DNA of 45,160 nucleotides, taken from the NCBI GenBank assembly GCA_036723735.1, contig DAIMGT010000027.1, positions 1 through 45,160 of the forward strand. The letters are read 5' to 3'. A program made the position numbers and the translations under genes. The notes under the pieces are model-generated. The model ran no database searches. It was not told the DNA's origin and saw only the letters and a list, made by a program, of their open reading frames with translations. The stretch's first letter is position 1; every line of letters starts with the position of its first letter. Source of the DNA: UBA4656 sp002405525 (lineage in GTDB: Bacteria; Pseudomonadota; Gammaproteobacteria; Xanthomonadales; Ahniellaceae). Below, in pieces: positions 1 through 8,596 of the stretch.

Positions 1-67
1 ACCAGTCGCGCAGGGCGTCGGTGTCGCTGCCGGGCACGGCAGCGGGGCGGGGATCGATGGGGGGCAT
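1..67 (-). CDS. 5' end of an unidentified gene, cut by the window edge
   Basis: An ATG on the minus strand at 67 is preceded by a GGAG-type ribosome binding site about 10 nt upstream. It opens a frame of 22 codons that runs off the left edge of the window (MPPIDPRPAAVPGSDTDALR...). The codons are G/C-rich at the third position like the neighbours. The N-terminus is Pro/Asp-rich with no signal peptide, so a cytoplasmic protein is likely. Too little is visible to name a family. Confidence 0.45.
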   Translation of the reverse strand, partial: MPPIDPRPAAVPGSDTDALRDW

Positions 68-198
68 GGGCGGCGCTCCGGAGGGACCGTCACCTTAGCG
101 TGCCGCGATGACGGCCGCTGGCGTCCGCACGATGCCGCGCGCTGACGGGGCGCCCTGCCGACACGCCAGCCGCTGATGGACGCCGGGGATCGGCGAAC

Positions 199-1371
199 TC
201 AGGGGCCGCAGCCGCTGTCGGTCTCGAAATCGTCGCTGTGCAGCGCCGGGCGCAGCACGGCGACACCGCAGAGAGTGCCGCAGCAGGCCTGCACGAGGAT
301 CTCGCCGCGGTCGTTGATGTCGGTGGCCTCGCTCATCGTGTAGTTGCGCCAGCGATGCAGCAGGCGCGTGCGCAGGTCGACGAGGACGTCGCCATCGGTG
401 ATCACGGCGCGCGAAATCCCCTGCGCGTCGGCGGCGTAACCGACGATGTTGCCCGCCGAATCGATCGCCGCAGCCGCCGCGCTGCTGCCGCCCAGCCCGG
501 GGAACTCGAAGATTTCGGCACGGCCCGCGATGTAGATGCCGGATCGGGTGGGGTTGAGGAACGTGCCCGCGGCGAAGCCCTGGTCGTTGACGTCGACCAA
601 CTCGCTGCTGACCGCGGCCGATGGCGGCATGAACATCACCGGGCTCGTCACGCCAGTGCTCAGGTTCCAGCGCGCGCCGGCGGGCGCGCCGACGGAGCGC
701 CGCGCCTGGCCGACCACGTACTCCCCGGACGGCGAGACGCCGATCGCCACGCTCTCGAGGATGCCGTCGCCGACGAACCGCCCGAGCTGGCGCACGTCCG
801 TGGCGATGCCATCGGTGGCCGACGGCAGGGTCCAAGCGACGGCCTGGGTGGCGACGCGCGGGCCTTCGGTGAACACCGCGCGGCCGACGACGCGACCGTT
901 TTCCGAAAGGCCGTTGACGGCGCGCAGGTCGGGTGGCCTCCAACCGGTCGCGACCGACACCAAGGTCGGCGCGCGGTACCAGAATGCCTCGTTCGGGAAG
1001 CCGTCGGAGCGCAGGTCGCCGACCACCACGCCCGTGGCGTCCACGGCCTTCGGGACCACCTGCAGCCCGGGTGATGGCGTCGACCCGTCGGTGAACGAGG
1101 GCAACTCCACGACCTCGCCATCGCGCCATCGAAAGCCGAAGGTGTATGCGTCGGTCGGCTCGATGTAGGTGCCGACGACGTGACCGTCCGGGCCGATCGC
1201 ATTGCCGAAGTACTCGGATCCTTCCGGCAGGTCGCGGTCCACCCGCACCACTTCGTACGGCGGCTGGGCGAAACAGGCGCTGGCAGCGGCGCAGAGCGCG
1301 AGGGCAGGCCATCGCCGCACGTTGCGACGGCGGCCGTCGATGGCAGGGCGGGACGGGAGCGGGATGCGCAT
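199..1371 (-). CDS. Secreted HAF-repeat family protein
   Basis: This 390-residue protein begins with a basic stretch and a hydrophobic segment (about residues 19-35, ending ACFAQ) that fits a signal peptide, so export is expected. The body repeats units of the kind 'V/I-x-G-x-G-x-V-V-G ... A-F-x-W/Y', for example VNGLSENGRVVGRAVF, EAFWYRAP and QAVAWTLPS. That is the pattern of the extracellular HAF repeat family, which probably folds as a beta-propeller-like array. No catalytic motif is visible and family members have no firm function. The C-terminus carries a DDFE segment close to its end, similar to one near the N-terminus of the broken serine hydrolase at 11.5-12.9 kb. The gene stands alone. 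The ATG at 1371 has only a weak Shine-Dalgarno; an upstream ATG in another frame gives a low-complexity Arg-rich product and was rejected. Confidence 0.7.
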   Translation of the reverse strand: MRIPLPSRPAIDGRRRNVRRWPALALCAAASACFAQPPYEVVRVDRDLPEGSEYFGNAIGPDGHVVGTYIEPTDAYTFGFRWRDGEVVELPSFTDGSTPSPGLQVVPKAVDATGVVVGDLRSDGFPNEAFWYRAPTLVSVATGWRPPDLRAVNGLSENGRVVGRAVFTEGPRVATQAVAWTLPSATDGIATDVRQLGRFVGDGILESVAIGVSPSGEYVVGQARRSVGAPAGARWNLSTGVTSPVMFMPPSAAVSSELVDVNDQGFAAGTFLNPTRSGIYIAGRAEIFEFPGLGGSSAAAAAIDSAGNIVGYAADAQGISRAVITDGDVLVDLRTRLLHRWRNYTMSEATDINDRGEILVQACCGTLCGVAVLRPALHSDDFETDSGCGP

Positions 1372-1526
1372 GCTGGCGGGTCCGGGTGGCGGTGTCCCGA
1401 TTACGCCGAAACGCAGGCAATCCCATCACGTCACGGCGCTGGCGGCCGTCCCGGGCATCGGCTCATGCCGCGGCGACCCGCCCGGCCCGGGGGCACGGTG
1501 CGCAGCCATGCGCCGGGCCGGGATCG

Positions 1527-1880
1527 TCAGCCGTTGATCGGCGGACGGACCCGCTCCCACAGCAGGATCATGCCCAGCGCGAGGACGACCCACGCCGCGG
1601 TCGCCACGCCCAGGGTCACGGGCAGCGACCAGCGCGTGCTGCCGAACCAGACCACGCCGAGGTAGCCCGCATAGGGCACGAGCGACCACAGGCCGAACAG
1701 CGCGGTGTGCTGCAGGTCCGCCGCGGAACGCTCGGTGCCGACGATGACGTGGGCGACCAGGGCGAAGGTCGGGAACAACGGCACCAGCCCGGCAAGGTAG
1801 ACGGACTTCGAACGGGCGAGGATCGCGATGAGCAGCACCGCGAGCGCGCCGGCGAGCGACTTGAGGAACAGCGACATCAT
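1527..1880 (-). CDS. glpM: GlpM family inner-membrane protein
   Basis: The product is 117 residues, almost entirely hydrophobic, with four predicted membrane segments. The segment around residues 22-43 (SKSVYLAGLVPLFPTFAL, then AHVIVGTERS) is the hallmark of the GlpM family, which includes E. coli YdgC and Pseudomonas GlpM. Those proteins have been linked to alginate and glycerol metabolism, but their molecular role is unknown. Two ATG codons stand in tandem at 1880 and 1877; I chose the first. The same frame stays open upstream to 2102, but that extension is Arg/Pro-rich and does not match the family. Both flanking genes point the same way but are well separated, so it is probably transcribed alone. 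Confidence 0.85.
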   Translation of the reverse strand: MMSLFLKSLAGALAVLLIAILARSKSVYLAGLVPLFPTFALVAHVIVGTERSAADLQHTALFGLWSLVPYAGYLGVVWFGSTRWSLPVTLGVATAAWVVLALGMILLWERVRPPING

Positions 1881-2188
1881 GGGGGCTTCTGCCGGCTGGA
1901 GCGGGTTCGTCGCGCGCGGTGGCCGCGCGCGAAGGTGGCGCGTTCGGTACGTCCAGCGCGGGTGTCGATGCCGCGGGCCGCATGGGCCGAGGGCGGGGTG
2001 GGAGCGCTGTGTGCAGCGCGGCCGATCCTGCGCAGGGATCGCACCCTCGCCCGGACCCTCATTCCGGCTCGCGCTGTGCGCGCGTTGGGTAGGCCACCAC
2101 ATGCGGCGGCGCCCGTCCTAACCCCGAGGCGCGGGGAGACGGACGCTCCATGCCTCGTCGCGGACCGCGACCCAGCCCGGGTTCGGGA
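1881..2188. other. Intergenic region, 308 bases, no gene seen
   Basis: This stretch lies between two minus-strand genes. It should hold the end of transcription of the gene at 2189-2587 and the promoter of the GlpM gene. A 15-bp perfect palindrome, GTCGCGGACCGCGAC (2157-2171), lies just past the stop codon of the upstream gene and may form part of a transcript-end structure, without a T-run. Open frames here are Arg-rich antisense reads with no family signal. Confidence 0.4.
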
Positions 2189-2587
2189 TCAGTCACTGCC
2201 CGGCGCAGGCCGCGCGTCGAGCATGTTCAGCGCCTGGCGGCGCTTCTTCGGCGCGTCGCCGGCATCGGCGACCTGGGTCGCGTTGTCGGCCAGCAGGCTG
2301 TTGATCTGCTTGCGGCGGTCTTCGATCGCGGCGCGCGTGTTGGCGTCGAGTTCGGAGATGCGGCCCTTGCCTTCGACCATGCCGCCGATCTCGGCCAGCA
2401 GGTCGCGCACCTTCTCGCGCTCGGCCTCTTCGGCGGCGAATTGACCGCGGTCGGCCATCTTCGACTCCACCAGTTCGACCAGCTGCGGGAACTGATTCGG
2501 CGCGAAACGCCGGGGCAGGACTTCGTCGGCGGCGATGGCGACGGATGCGAAGGCGCACACGGCGCATGCGAGGACGATCGGCTTCAT
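2189..2587 (-). CDS. Small secreted protein of unknown function
   Basis: A 132-residue protein starting at the ATG at 2587, chosen because GGAGG lies 8 nt upstream and because it begins exactly at a classical signal peptide (MKPIVLACAVCAFASVAIAA, cleavage after AIAA). The mature part is polar, rich in Glu, Arg and Ala, and looks mainly alpha-helical (about residues 33-115), with possible short coiled coils. It has no cysteines after cleavage and no recognisable domain. It is divergent from the TonB-receptor operon and shares a 279-nt upstream region with it, so a link to that operon's regulation is possible but not shown. I do not recognise the family. Confidence 0.65.
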   Translation of the reverse strand: MKPIVLACAVCAFASVAIAADEVLPRRFAPNQFPQLVELVESKMADRGQFAAEEAEREKVRDLLAEIGGMVEGKGRISELDANTRAAIEDRRKQINSLLADNATQVADAGDAPKKRRQALNMLDARPAPGSD

Positions 2588-2787
2588 CTGGATGACCTCC
2601 GCCGGCGCGTGGCCGGCCCAGGTGGACGGATCGCGGCGCCGTCCGGGCACCGCGCGGCCCTCCCTGCCGGTGCGTTCCATCGCTTGAACTTAGCGCCGCG
2701 CACGCGGGGCGGCAAGTCGGGCCGATGGTCGGGCGGTGGCGTGGCGAGAACGGCAGCGCCCTGGAGGCGCCGCCGGGGTGCGGCGCC

Positions 2788-2822
2788 TTGTGTTGCCGAA
2801 TGTCGTAACGTTATAACATTAT
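2788..2822 (+). promoter_or_regulatory. Promoter with overlapping Zur/Fur-like palindromic operator
   Basis: A near-perfect palindrome, GTAACGTTATAACATTAT (2805-2822), sits 45 nt before the start of the TonB receptor gene. Its core AACGTTATAACATT has one mismatched pair and is strikingly AT-rich for this genome. It overlaps a likely -10 (TATAAC, 2812-2817) with TTGTGT (2788-2793) 18 nt upstream as the -35. Half-sites of the form ATGTTATA/TATAACAT are typical of Zur boxes, but the spacing here is tighter than in the E. coli consensus. The assignment to Zur rather than Fur or another regulator is therefore inference. Confidence 0.55.
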
Positions 2823-2866
2823 CTGTCTGCCCCGTCCCTGTCCCCTCTCCACGCCACGCTGCCGCC

Positions 2867-5110
2867 ATGACCACTCGCCCGTTGCCATCCCGCCTGATTG
2901 ACCGCCCCTGCCCGAATGGGCGCGATCCGCTGCGGCTCGCGCGCGCAGTCGGGGCGATCTGCCTGCTGGCGGCCGGGACGACGCGTCATTTGCCGCTTCT
3001 TGCACTGGCTTTGACGCCAAGCCTGCCTGCCGCGGCGGCCGACGAGGCGCGCGACGACGAGGCCCGCGAACTCGATGCGGTCGTCGTCACCGCCACGCGC
3101 CAGGCCTATCGCGGCGACTTCGACGCGCGCGAGGTGCCGCAGGCGGAACTGCGCATCGATGCAACAGTATTGCGTGATGCGGGCGCGCTCGACCTCGACC
3201 AGGCGCTGGACCTGTCGGCCTCGGTGGCGCGGCAGAACAACTTCGGCGGCCTGTGGAACAGCTTCGCCGTGCGCGGCTTCATCGGCGACGAGAACCTGCC
3301 CAGCAACTACCTCGTCAACGGCTTCAACGCCGGGCGCGGTTTCGGCGGCCCGCGCGACCTGTCGGGCATCGAAAGCGTCGATGTGCTCAAGGGCCCGCGC
3401 GCGGCGCTGTTCGGCCGCGGCGAGCCCGGCGGCACGATCAACCTGGTCTCCAAGCGCCCGACGTTCGAGCACGCCGGCGAGGTCCGCATCGGCGCCGGGC
3501 GCTTCGACGAGTGGCGCGCCGATGTCGACTGGACCGCCCCGATCGGCGATGCAGTCGCGGTGCGCCTGGTCGGCTTCCACGCCGATGCGGAGAGCTTCCG
3601 CGACACCGTGGACACCCTGCGCCAGGGCGCGAGCCCGTCGCTGGCGATCCGTTTCAGCGACGCGACGCGCCTGGTGTACGAACTCGAGTACAGCGAGCAG
3701 GACATCCCGTTCGACCGCGGTGTGGTCGCAATCAACGGCGACCTCGGCGCGCTGCCGATCGAGCGCTTCCTCGGCGAGCCGGGCGACGGCCCGATCCGCA
3801 CCGAGGTGCTGGGTCACCAGGTCGAACTGCAGCACGACTTCAGTGCCGACTGGAGCGCGCTGGTCGGCTTCACCCATCGCGACACCTCGCTGCAGGGCTT
3901 CTCCACCGAGGCCGAACTCGCGGTCAATCGGCAGCGCCTGTTCGTCGACGGCCGCACCCTGTCGCGCCAGCGCCGCTTCCGCGACTACGACGCGACCTAT
4001 CGCGTGCTGCGCGCCGAAGTGACCGGCCGCTTCGACTTCGCCGGCATGGAACACCGCCTGCTGTTCGGCGCCGACACCGACGAGTTCGAGAACGACCAGG
4101 TGTTCCTGCGCGCGCGCGGGCCGACGCTGGCGTCGAACCCCACGCTGGCGCAGTCGCAGGCGATCGACGTGTTCAATCCGGTCTACGGCCGCTTCCCGCT
4201 GCCCACGCCGGGCCCGCTGACCGATCGCCTCGAGACGCAGGAATCGAACGGTCTCTTCCTGCAGTACCACGTCGGCCTGACCGAGCGCCTCGACCTGCGC
4301 GCCGGACTGCGCTACGACGACTACGAACAGTCGCTCGACAACCGCCTCAACCGCACCTCGCTCACGCAGTCGGTGTCGCGCAGCAGCCCGCAGGCCGGCG
4401 TGGTGTACGAGATCACCCCGGCGCTGTCGGCCTACGCGGCCTACGGGGAGAACTTCCGTCCGCTGTCGGGCGCGGCCTTCGATGGCTCGCCGTTCGAACC
4501 CAACCAGTCGCGTTCGGCGGAAGCCGGCGTGAAGTTCGACCTGCTCGACGGCGCGCTGTCGGCCACGGCCAGCGTGTTCCGTCTCACCCAGGACAACCTG
4601 CTGGTCGCCGACCCGGTGAACGCGGGTTTCTCGATCGCCGCCGGCGAGGCCAGCAGCCGCGGTGTCGAGTTCGACCTGTCGGGCCAGCCGGCGAAAGGAC
4701 TGACCGTGTGGCTGTCCTACGCCTGGATCGACGCCCAGCTCGACAACGACGTGCTGGATTTCAACTTCGCGCTGCCGCTGCGCGAGGGCGATCGCCTGCT
4801 GAACATCCCCGAGCACGCGCTGAGCGTGCAGGTGGCGAAGGACCTGGTCGCGCTCGGCCGCCCGCTGCGGATCGGCAGCGGCGTGCAGTACGTGGGCGAT
4901 CGGCTGGGCGAGGCCGGCACGACCTTCGAACTGCCCTCCTACACCGTGGCGCGTGCCTTCGCCGCGTGGGACGTCAGCGAGGCGGTCACGCTCGGCGCGG
5001 AAATCGACAACCTGTTCGACGAGACGTACTACACGAACTCGTTCTCGCGGCTGTGGGTGCGGCCCGGCGAGCCGCGCACCTGGCGACTGACCGCCAACTG
5101 GCGTTTCTGA
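2867..5110 (+). CDS. TonB-dependent outer-membrane receptor
   Basis: This 747-residue protein is of normal length for a siderophore/metal-type TonB receptor. It begins with a long signal region (to about residue 57), followed by the TonB box ELDAVVVTATR (68-78) and a plug domain. The plug contains the typical sequence ...GIESVDVLKGPRAALFGRGEPGG... with the Gly-rich end expected of siderophore receptors. A 22-strand barrel follows, ending in the outer-membrane signature with C-terminal Phe (LTANWRF). The ATG at 2867 was chosen over upstream in-frame codons because it starts the signal peptide and lies just after the promoter. It is 7 nt before an ABC transporter gene and clearly in one operon with it. 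The substrate cannot be read from the sequence; a metal chelate is suggested by the operator upstream. Confidence 0.9.
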   Translation: MTTRPLPSRLIDRPCPNGRDPLRLARAVGAICLLAAGTTRHLPLLALALTPSLPAAAADEARDDEARELDAVVVTATRQAYRGDFDAREVPQAELRIDATVLRDAGALDLDQALDLSASVARQNNFGGLWNSFAVRGFIGDENLPSNYLVNGFNAGRGFGGPRDLSGIESVDVLKGPRAALFGRGEPGGTINLVSKRPTFEHAGEVRIGAGRFDEWRADVDWTAPIGDAVAVRLVGFHADAESFRDTVDTLRQGASPSLAIRFSDATRLVYELEYSEQDIPFDRGVVAINGDLGALPIERFLGEPGDGPIRTEVLGHQVELQHDFSADWSALVGFTHRDTSLQGFSTEAELAVNRQRLFVDGRTLSRQRRFRDYDATYRVLRAEVTGRFDFAGMEHRLLFGADTDEFENDQVFLRARGPTLASNPTLAQSQAIDVFNPVYGRFPLPTPGPLTDRLETQESNGLFLQYHVGLTERLDLRAGLRYDDYEQSLDNRLNRTSLTQSVSRSSPQAGVVYEITPALSAYAAYGENFRPLSGAAFDGSPFEPNQSRSAEAGVKFDLLDGALSATASVFRLTQDNLLVADPVNAGFSIAAGEASSRGVEFDLSGQPAKGLTVWLSYAWIDAQLDNDVLDFNFALPLREGDRLLNIPEHALSVQVAKDLVALGRPLRIGSGVQYVGDRLGEAGTTFELPSYTVARAFAAWDVSEAVTLGAEIDNLFDETYYTNSFSRLWVRPGEPRTWRLTANWRF

Positions 5111-5117
5111 GCCGGCC

Positions 5118-5837
5118 ATGGTGCCCGCGCTCGAAGCCGATGCGCTGACCATCGTGCGCGGTGGCCAGCCGGCGCTGCGCGGGGTGTCGTTCGCGGTGCG
5201 GCCCGGCGAGGTGCACGCCCTGCTGGGCGGCAACGGGGCGGGCAAGTCGACCACCCTGCTTGCGTTCCTCGGCTTCCTCGCGCCCGCGCAGGGCAGCGTG
5301 CGCGTGGAAGGCGCCGACATCGGCACCGATCCGGCGCACGCGCGGCGCCGCATCGCCTACCTGCCGGAGAACGCCGCGCTGTACGGGCATCTCGACGCCT
5401 ACGAGAACCTCGGCTATTTCCTCGGACTCGCGGGCCTGCGCGCCGGGCGCGGCGCGATCGACGCGGCGCTGGACCGCGTCGCGCTGGCGGCCGCGGCGCG
5501 CACGCGCCGACTGGAGGCGTACTCCAAGGGGATGCGGCAGAAGGTCGCGATCGCGCTGGCCCTGCTGCGCGAGACGCCGATCCTGCTGCTCGACGAGCCG
5601 ACCTCCGGCCTCGATCCGGTGGCGATCGACGAGTTCAACCGCCTGCTGCGCGAACTGGCCGGCGCCGGCCGCACCGTGCTGATGGTGACCCACGACGTGT
5701 ACGGCGCCTGCCAGGTCGCCGACCGCATCGGCCTGCTGCGCGACGGCGCCCTGGTGGGCCGCTTCGAGGCCACGCCGGGCGCGCGCATCGACACCGAGGC
5801 CGTGCACGCGGCGTTCGTCGCGCGCGAGACCGCATGA
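5118..5837 (+). CDS. ABC transporter ATP-binding protein
   Basis: The 239-residue ATPase drives the two permeases encoded just downstream. Walker A is GGNGAGKST (37-45), the signature is YSKGMRQK (135-142) in place of LSGGQ, Walker B is ILLLDEP (155-161) and the switch histidine is H192 (VTHD). The YSKGM signature is usual in CcmA/NatA-like exporters and in ABC-2 type systems. There is no extra C-terminal domain. The ATG at 5118 lies 7 nt past the receptor stop, and the stop overlaps the next start by 4 nt (ATGA), so translation is probably coupled. ABC-2 ATPases usually serve export, which is unusual for a partner of a TonB receptor. Confidence 0.9.
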   Translation: MVPALEADALTIVRGGQPALRGVSFAVRPGEVHALLGGNGAGKSTTLLAFLGFLAPAQGSVRVEGADIGTDPAHARRRIAYLPENAALYGHLDAYENLGYFLGLAGLRAGRGAIDAALDRVALAAAARTRRLEAYSKGMRQKVAIALALLRETPILLLDEPTSGLDPVAIDEFNRLLRELAGAGRTVLMVTHDVYGACQVADRIGLLRDGALVGRFEATPGARIDTEAVHAAFVARETA

Positions 5838-7270
5838 CCGCCGCGCTGCGGATCGCCCGCGCGGAGTGGGGCTACTGGCGGCACTCGCGCCTGCTGCTGG
5901 CGGCGCTGGCGGTGTTCGGCCTGCTGCTGGCGGCGATCGCCGTGCTGTCCGCGGCGCGGATCGAATCCGAAGCGACACGCCGCGCGGCGCAGCAGCAGGC
6001 CGCCGAACAGGCCTTCACCACGCAGCCGGACCGCCATCCGCACCGCATGGTGCACTACGGGCACTACGTGTTCCGCACGCCGCCGCCGCTGGCGGTGTTC
6101 GATCCGGGCATCGACGCGGTGGCCGGCCAGGCGCTGTTCCTCGAAGGCCACCGGCAGAACAGCGCGGCGTTCGCCGAAGCCCCTTCGGCGGCCGGCGTGG
6201 GTGCGTTCGGCGTGCCGCATCCGGCGCTGGCCTACCAACTGCTGGTGCCGCTGCTGCTGATCGCGCTGGGCCATGCCGCCTTCGCGCGCGAACGCGAGGC
6301 CGGCACGCTCGCCCCCTTGCTGGCGCAGGGCGTGCGGCCGGCGCAACTGGCCGCGGGCAAGGCCATCGCGCTCGGCATCGCGGCGCTCGCCATGCTGCTG
6401 CCGGCCGTGGGGCTGGTCGTGCTCGCGGTCGCGCACGGCGAAGCGCCGGCGATCGCTGCGCTGCAGGTGCTGCTGTATGCGGGCTACCTCGGCGCGTGGG
6501 TGCTGGCCGTGCTGCTGCTCGGCGCGCTGCTGCCGCGCCGCGCCGACGTGCTGGGCGCGCTGCTGCTGGCCTGGCTCGCCACCGCCCTGGTGCTGCCGCG
6601 ACTGGCGGCGAGCCATGCGGTGGCGGCGGTGCCGGCGAGCGGCAAGATCGCCGCCGACATCGCCCTGCTCGAGGGCCTGCGCAACGCGGGCGACGGCCAC
6701 AACGCCGCCGATCCGGCGTTCGATGCGCTGCGCCGGCAACTGCTGGCACAGCACGGCGTCGAGCGCGTCGAGGACCTGCCGGTCAACTTCCGCGGCATGG
6801 TGGCCACGATCGCGGAGGAGCGCCTGACCGCGCTGCTGAACGAGGCCGCCGAGCGCCGCATGGCGCAGGAGCGCGCGCAGTCGGCCCGGCTGGCGGCCTT
6901 CGCCTGGGCCTCGCCGACGCTCGCGACCGGCATCGCCTCGCGCGCGCTGGCCGGGACCGACCTTTTGGCGATGCATCGCTTCCAGCGCGAAGCCGAGGCC
7001 CTGCGCTTCGAGTTCGTGCAGGGCCTCAACCAGGTCCACGCGCACGCGCTTCGCTACGCCGACGACATCCAGCGCAGCGTGGATCCCGAGGCGGAGCGGC
7101 GCACGCGGGTGGACGCCTCGCACTGGCGGCTGCTGCGCGCGTTCACCTTCGAGCCGGCGGCGCCCGCCGCGCGCCGCGCCAACGCGTCCGCCGCAGGCGC
7201 AGCACTCGCGGCCTGGCTGCTCGTGCTGGCGCTCGGCCTGCACTTGGCCGTGGCGCGACTGCGGCCATGA
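5834..7270 (+). CDS. ABC-2 type permease, DUF3526 family (first subunit)
   Basis: A 478-residue inner-membrane protein with about six membrane segments: one at residues 19-40, four in a block around 145-270, and one at the C-terminus (about 452-475). Between the first and second lies a large, probably periplasmic loop carrying a histidine cluster (H68, H70, H74, H77 in DRHPHRMVHYGHYVF) and the family-typical FDPGID. A second long soluble stretch precedes the last helix. The layout fits the DUF3526 group of ABC-2 permeases that occur in pairs next to an ATPase. It overlaps the ATPase gene by 4 nt and the next permease by 4 nt. The His cluster could bind a metal, which is inference. Confidence 0.8.
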   Translation: MTAALRIARAEWGYWRHSRLLLAALAVFGLLLAAIAVLSAARIESEATRRAAQQQAAEQAFTTQPDRHPHRMVHYGHYVFRTPPPLAVFDPGIDAVAGQALFLEGHRQNSAAFAEAPSAAGVGAFGVPHPALAYQLLVPLLLIALGHAAFAREREAGTLAPLLAQGVRPAQLAAGKAIALGIAALAMLLPAVGLVVLAVAHGEAPAIAALQVLLYAGYLGAWVLAVLLLGALLPRRADVLGALLLAWLATALVLPRLAASHAVAAVPASGKIAADIALLEGLRNAGDGHNAADPAFDALRRQLLAQHGVERVEDLPVNFRGMVATIAEERLTALLNEAAERRMAQERAQSARLAAFAWASPTLATGIASRALAGTDLLAMHRFQREAEALRFEFVQGLNQVHAHALRYADDIQRSVDPEAERRTRVDASHWRLLRAFTFEPAAPAARRANASAAGAALAAWLLVLALGLHLAVARLRP

Positions 7271-8520
7271 GCGCGCTGCTGCGCGAACTGCGCCTGCTGG
7301 CCCGCGATCGCGCGGCGCTGGCGCTGCTCGGCGTGGCCCTGCTGGCGGCGGCGGTCGCGGTGGCCAGCGGCCTGGCCGAGGTTCGCCAGCAGCGCGCACA
7401 ACTCGCCGCACTGGGTGACGCCGACCGGCGCGAGCGCGAGGCAGTCGCGGCGCAGCAGGCCGACTGGGGATCGGCGGCCTACTACACCTTCCACCTGACC
7501 GGCGCGCCGCCGTCGGCGTTCGCGTTCGCCGCGCTCGGCCTGCGCGAGCACGGGCCCTGGCAGCACCGCGTGCGGATGCTCGCGCTGGAAGGCCAGATCC
7601 ACGAGCCGGACGCGGGCCAGCCGGAAGTCGCGGTGCTGGGGCGCTTCGACTACGCCTTCGTGGCGGCGACGCTGGCGCCGCTGCTGGCGATCCTGCTGCT
7701 GCACGGCCTCGCGGCCGGCGAGCGCGCAGCGGGCCGCCACGACCTGCTGGTGGCGACGGCACGGGCCGGCACGCGGCTGTGGCTGCTGCGCGCCGGGCTG
7801 CGGATCGCGCTGCTTTCGGTCGCGCTGCTGCTACCGCTGGCGGTGGGCAGCGCACTGGAAGGCACGGCGGGCGCCGTCGCGCTGGTTGCCGCGGCGCTGG
7901 TCACCGCGCACCTGCTGTTCTGGGCCCTGCTGTGCCGCTGGCTCGACCGCGACGGCGCGACGCCGCCATCGACCCAGTTGATGCAGGGCGTCGGCGCCTG
8001 GCTGCTGCTGGCGGTGGTTGCCCCGGCGGCCATCGCGGCGGTCGCCGAACGACGCCACCCGCTGCCCGAGGGCGCGGCGATCCTGATGGCGCAACGCGAG
8101 GCGGTGAACGCCGCCTGGGACCTGCCGAAGGAGACGACGATGCGCGCGTTCGTCGCCAGCCATCCGGAGTGGGTCGATTTCGCGGAAGTCCGCCGACCGT
8201 TCGAGTGGAAGTGGTACTTCGCCTTCCAGCAGGTGGGCGACGAGACGGCCGCAACGCTGTCGCAGGCGCACCGCGATGGCCGCGCCGCGCGCGCGCGCAC
8301 CGCCGCCACGCTGGCCTGGCTCGCGCCCCCTGCCGCGCTGGAGCGCCAACTGGAAGCCCTCGCCGGCACCGATGCGACCGCCGCGCTCGCCTACGAAGCC
8401 GCGGTGCGCGACTTCCATGCCTCGCTGCGCCAGTGGTACTACCCGCGATTGTTCCGCGACCTGCCTTACGCCGCTGACGAACTGGCGCAGTGTCCGACCT
8501 TCACACCACCGCCGGAATGA
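7267..8520 (+). CDS. ABC-2 type permease, DUF3526 family (second subunit)
   Basis: The 417-residue product starts at the ATG at 7267, inside the stop of the preceding gene (ATGA). The long in-frame extension upstream is an antisense-like Arg-rich read of the first permease and was rejected. It has a first membrane helix at about residues 17-36, a large extracytoplasmic loop, a block of four helices (about 125-270) and a soluble C-terminal domain, so it parallels its neighbour. The two are probably a heterodimer. The gene ends the operon: a hairpin follows 13 nt downstream and the next gene is convergent. Confidence 0.8.
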   Translation: MSALLRELRLLARDRAALALLGVALLAAAVAVASGLAEVRQQRAQLAALGDADRREREAVAAQQADWGSAAYYTFHLTGAPPSAFAFAALGLREHGPWQHRVRMLALEGQIHEPDAGQPEVAVLGRFDYAFVAATLAPLLAILLLHGLAAGERAAGRHDLLVATARAGTRLWLLRAGLRIALLSVALLLPLAVGSALEGTAGAVALVAAALVTAHLLFWALLCRWLDRDGATPPSTQLMQGVGAWLLLAVVAPAAIAAVAERRHPLPEGAAILMAQREAVNAAWDLPKETTMRAFVASHPEWVDFAEVRRPFEWKWYFAFQQVGDETAATLSQAHRDGRAARARTAATLAWLAPPAALERQLEALAGTDATAALAYEAAVRDFHASLRQWYYPRLFRDLPYAADELAQCPTFTPPPE

Positions 8521-8533
8521 GCGCAGCGATCGC

Positions 8534-8557
8534 CGGTCCCGCGTTCCGCGGGGACCG
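8534..8557. terminator. Hairpin between convergent genes
   Basis: Arms 8534-8543 and 8547-8557 pair around a TTC loop with one bulged base (CGGTCCCGCG / CGCGGGGACCG). There is no T-run. It lies between the end of the permease gene and the end of the histidine kinase gene, where a two-way terminator is expected. Confidence 0.5.
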
Positions 8558-8596
8558 ACGAGCGGGCCGGCCCCGCATGGGTCCAACGCGAGGTGC

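Noticed and set aside
2819..5353. A long open frame of more than 800 codons antisense to the TonB receptor
   Set aside because: It is Arg/Gln/Val-rich low-complexity sequence created by the high-GC codon pattern of the receptor gene; it has no domain and no start signals.
5414..7855. A long antisense frame across the ABC operon
   Set aside because: It mirrors the codon positions of three clear genes on the other strand and is compositionally extreme.
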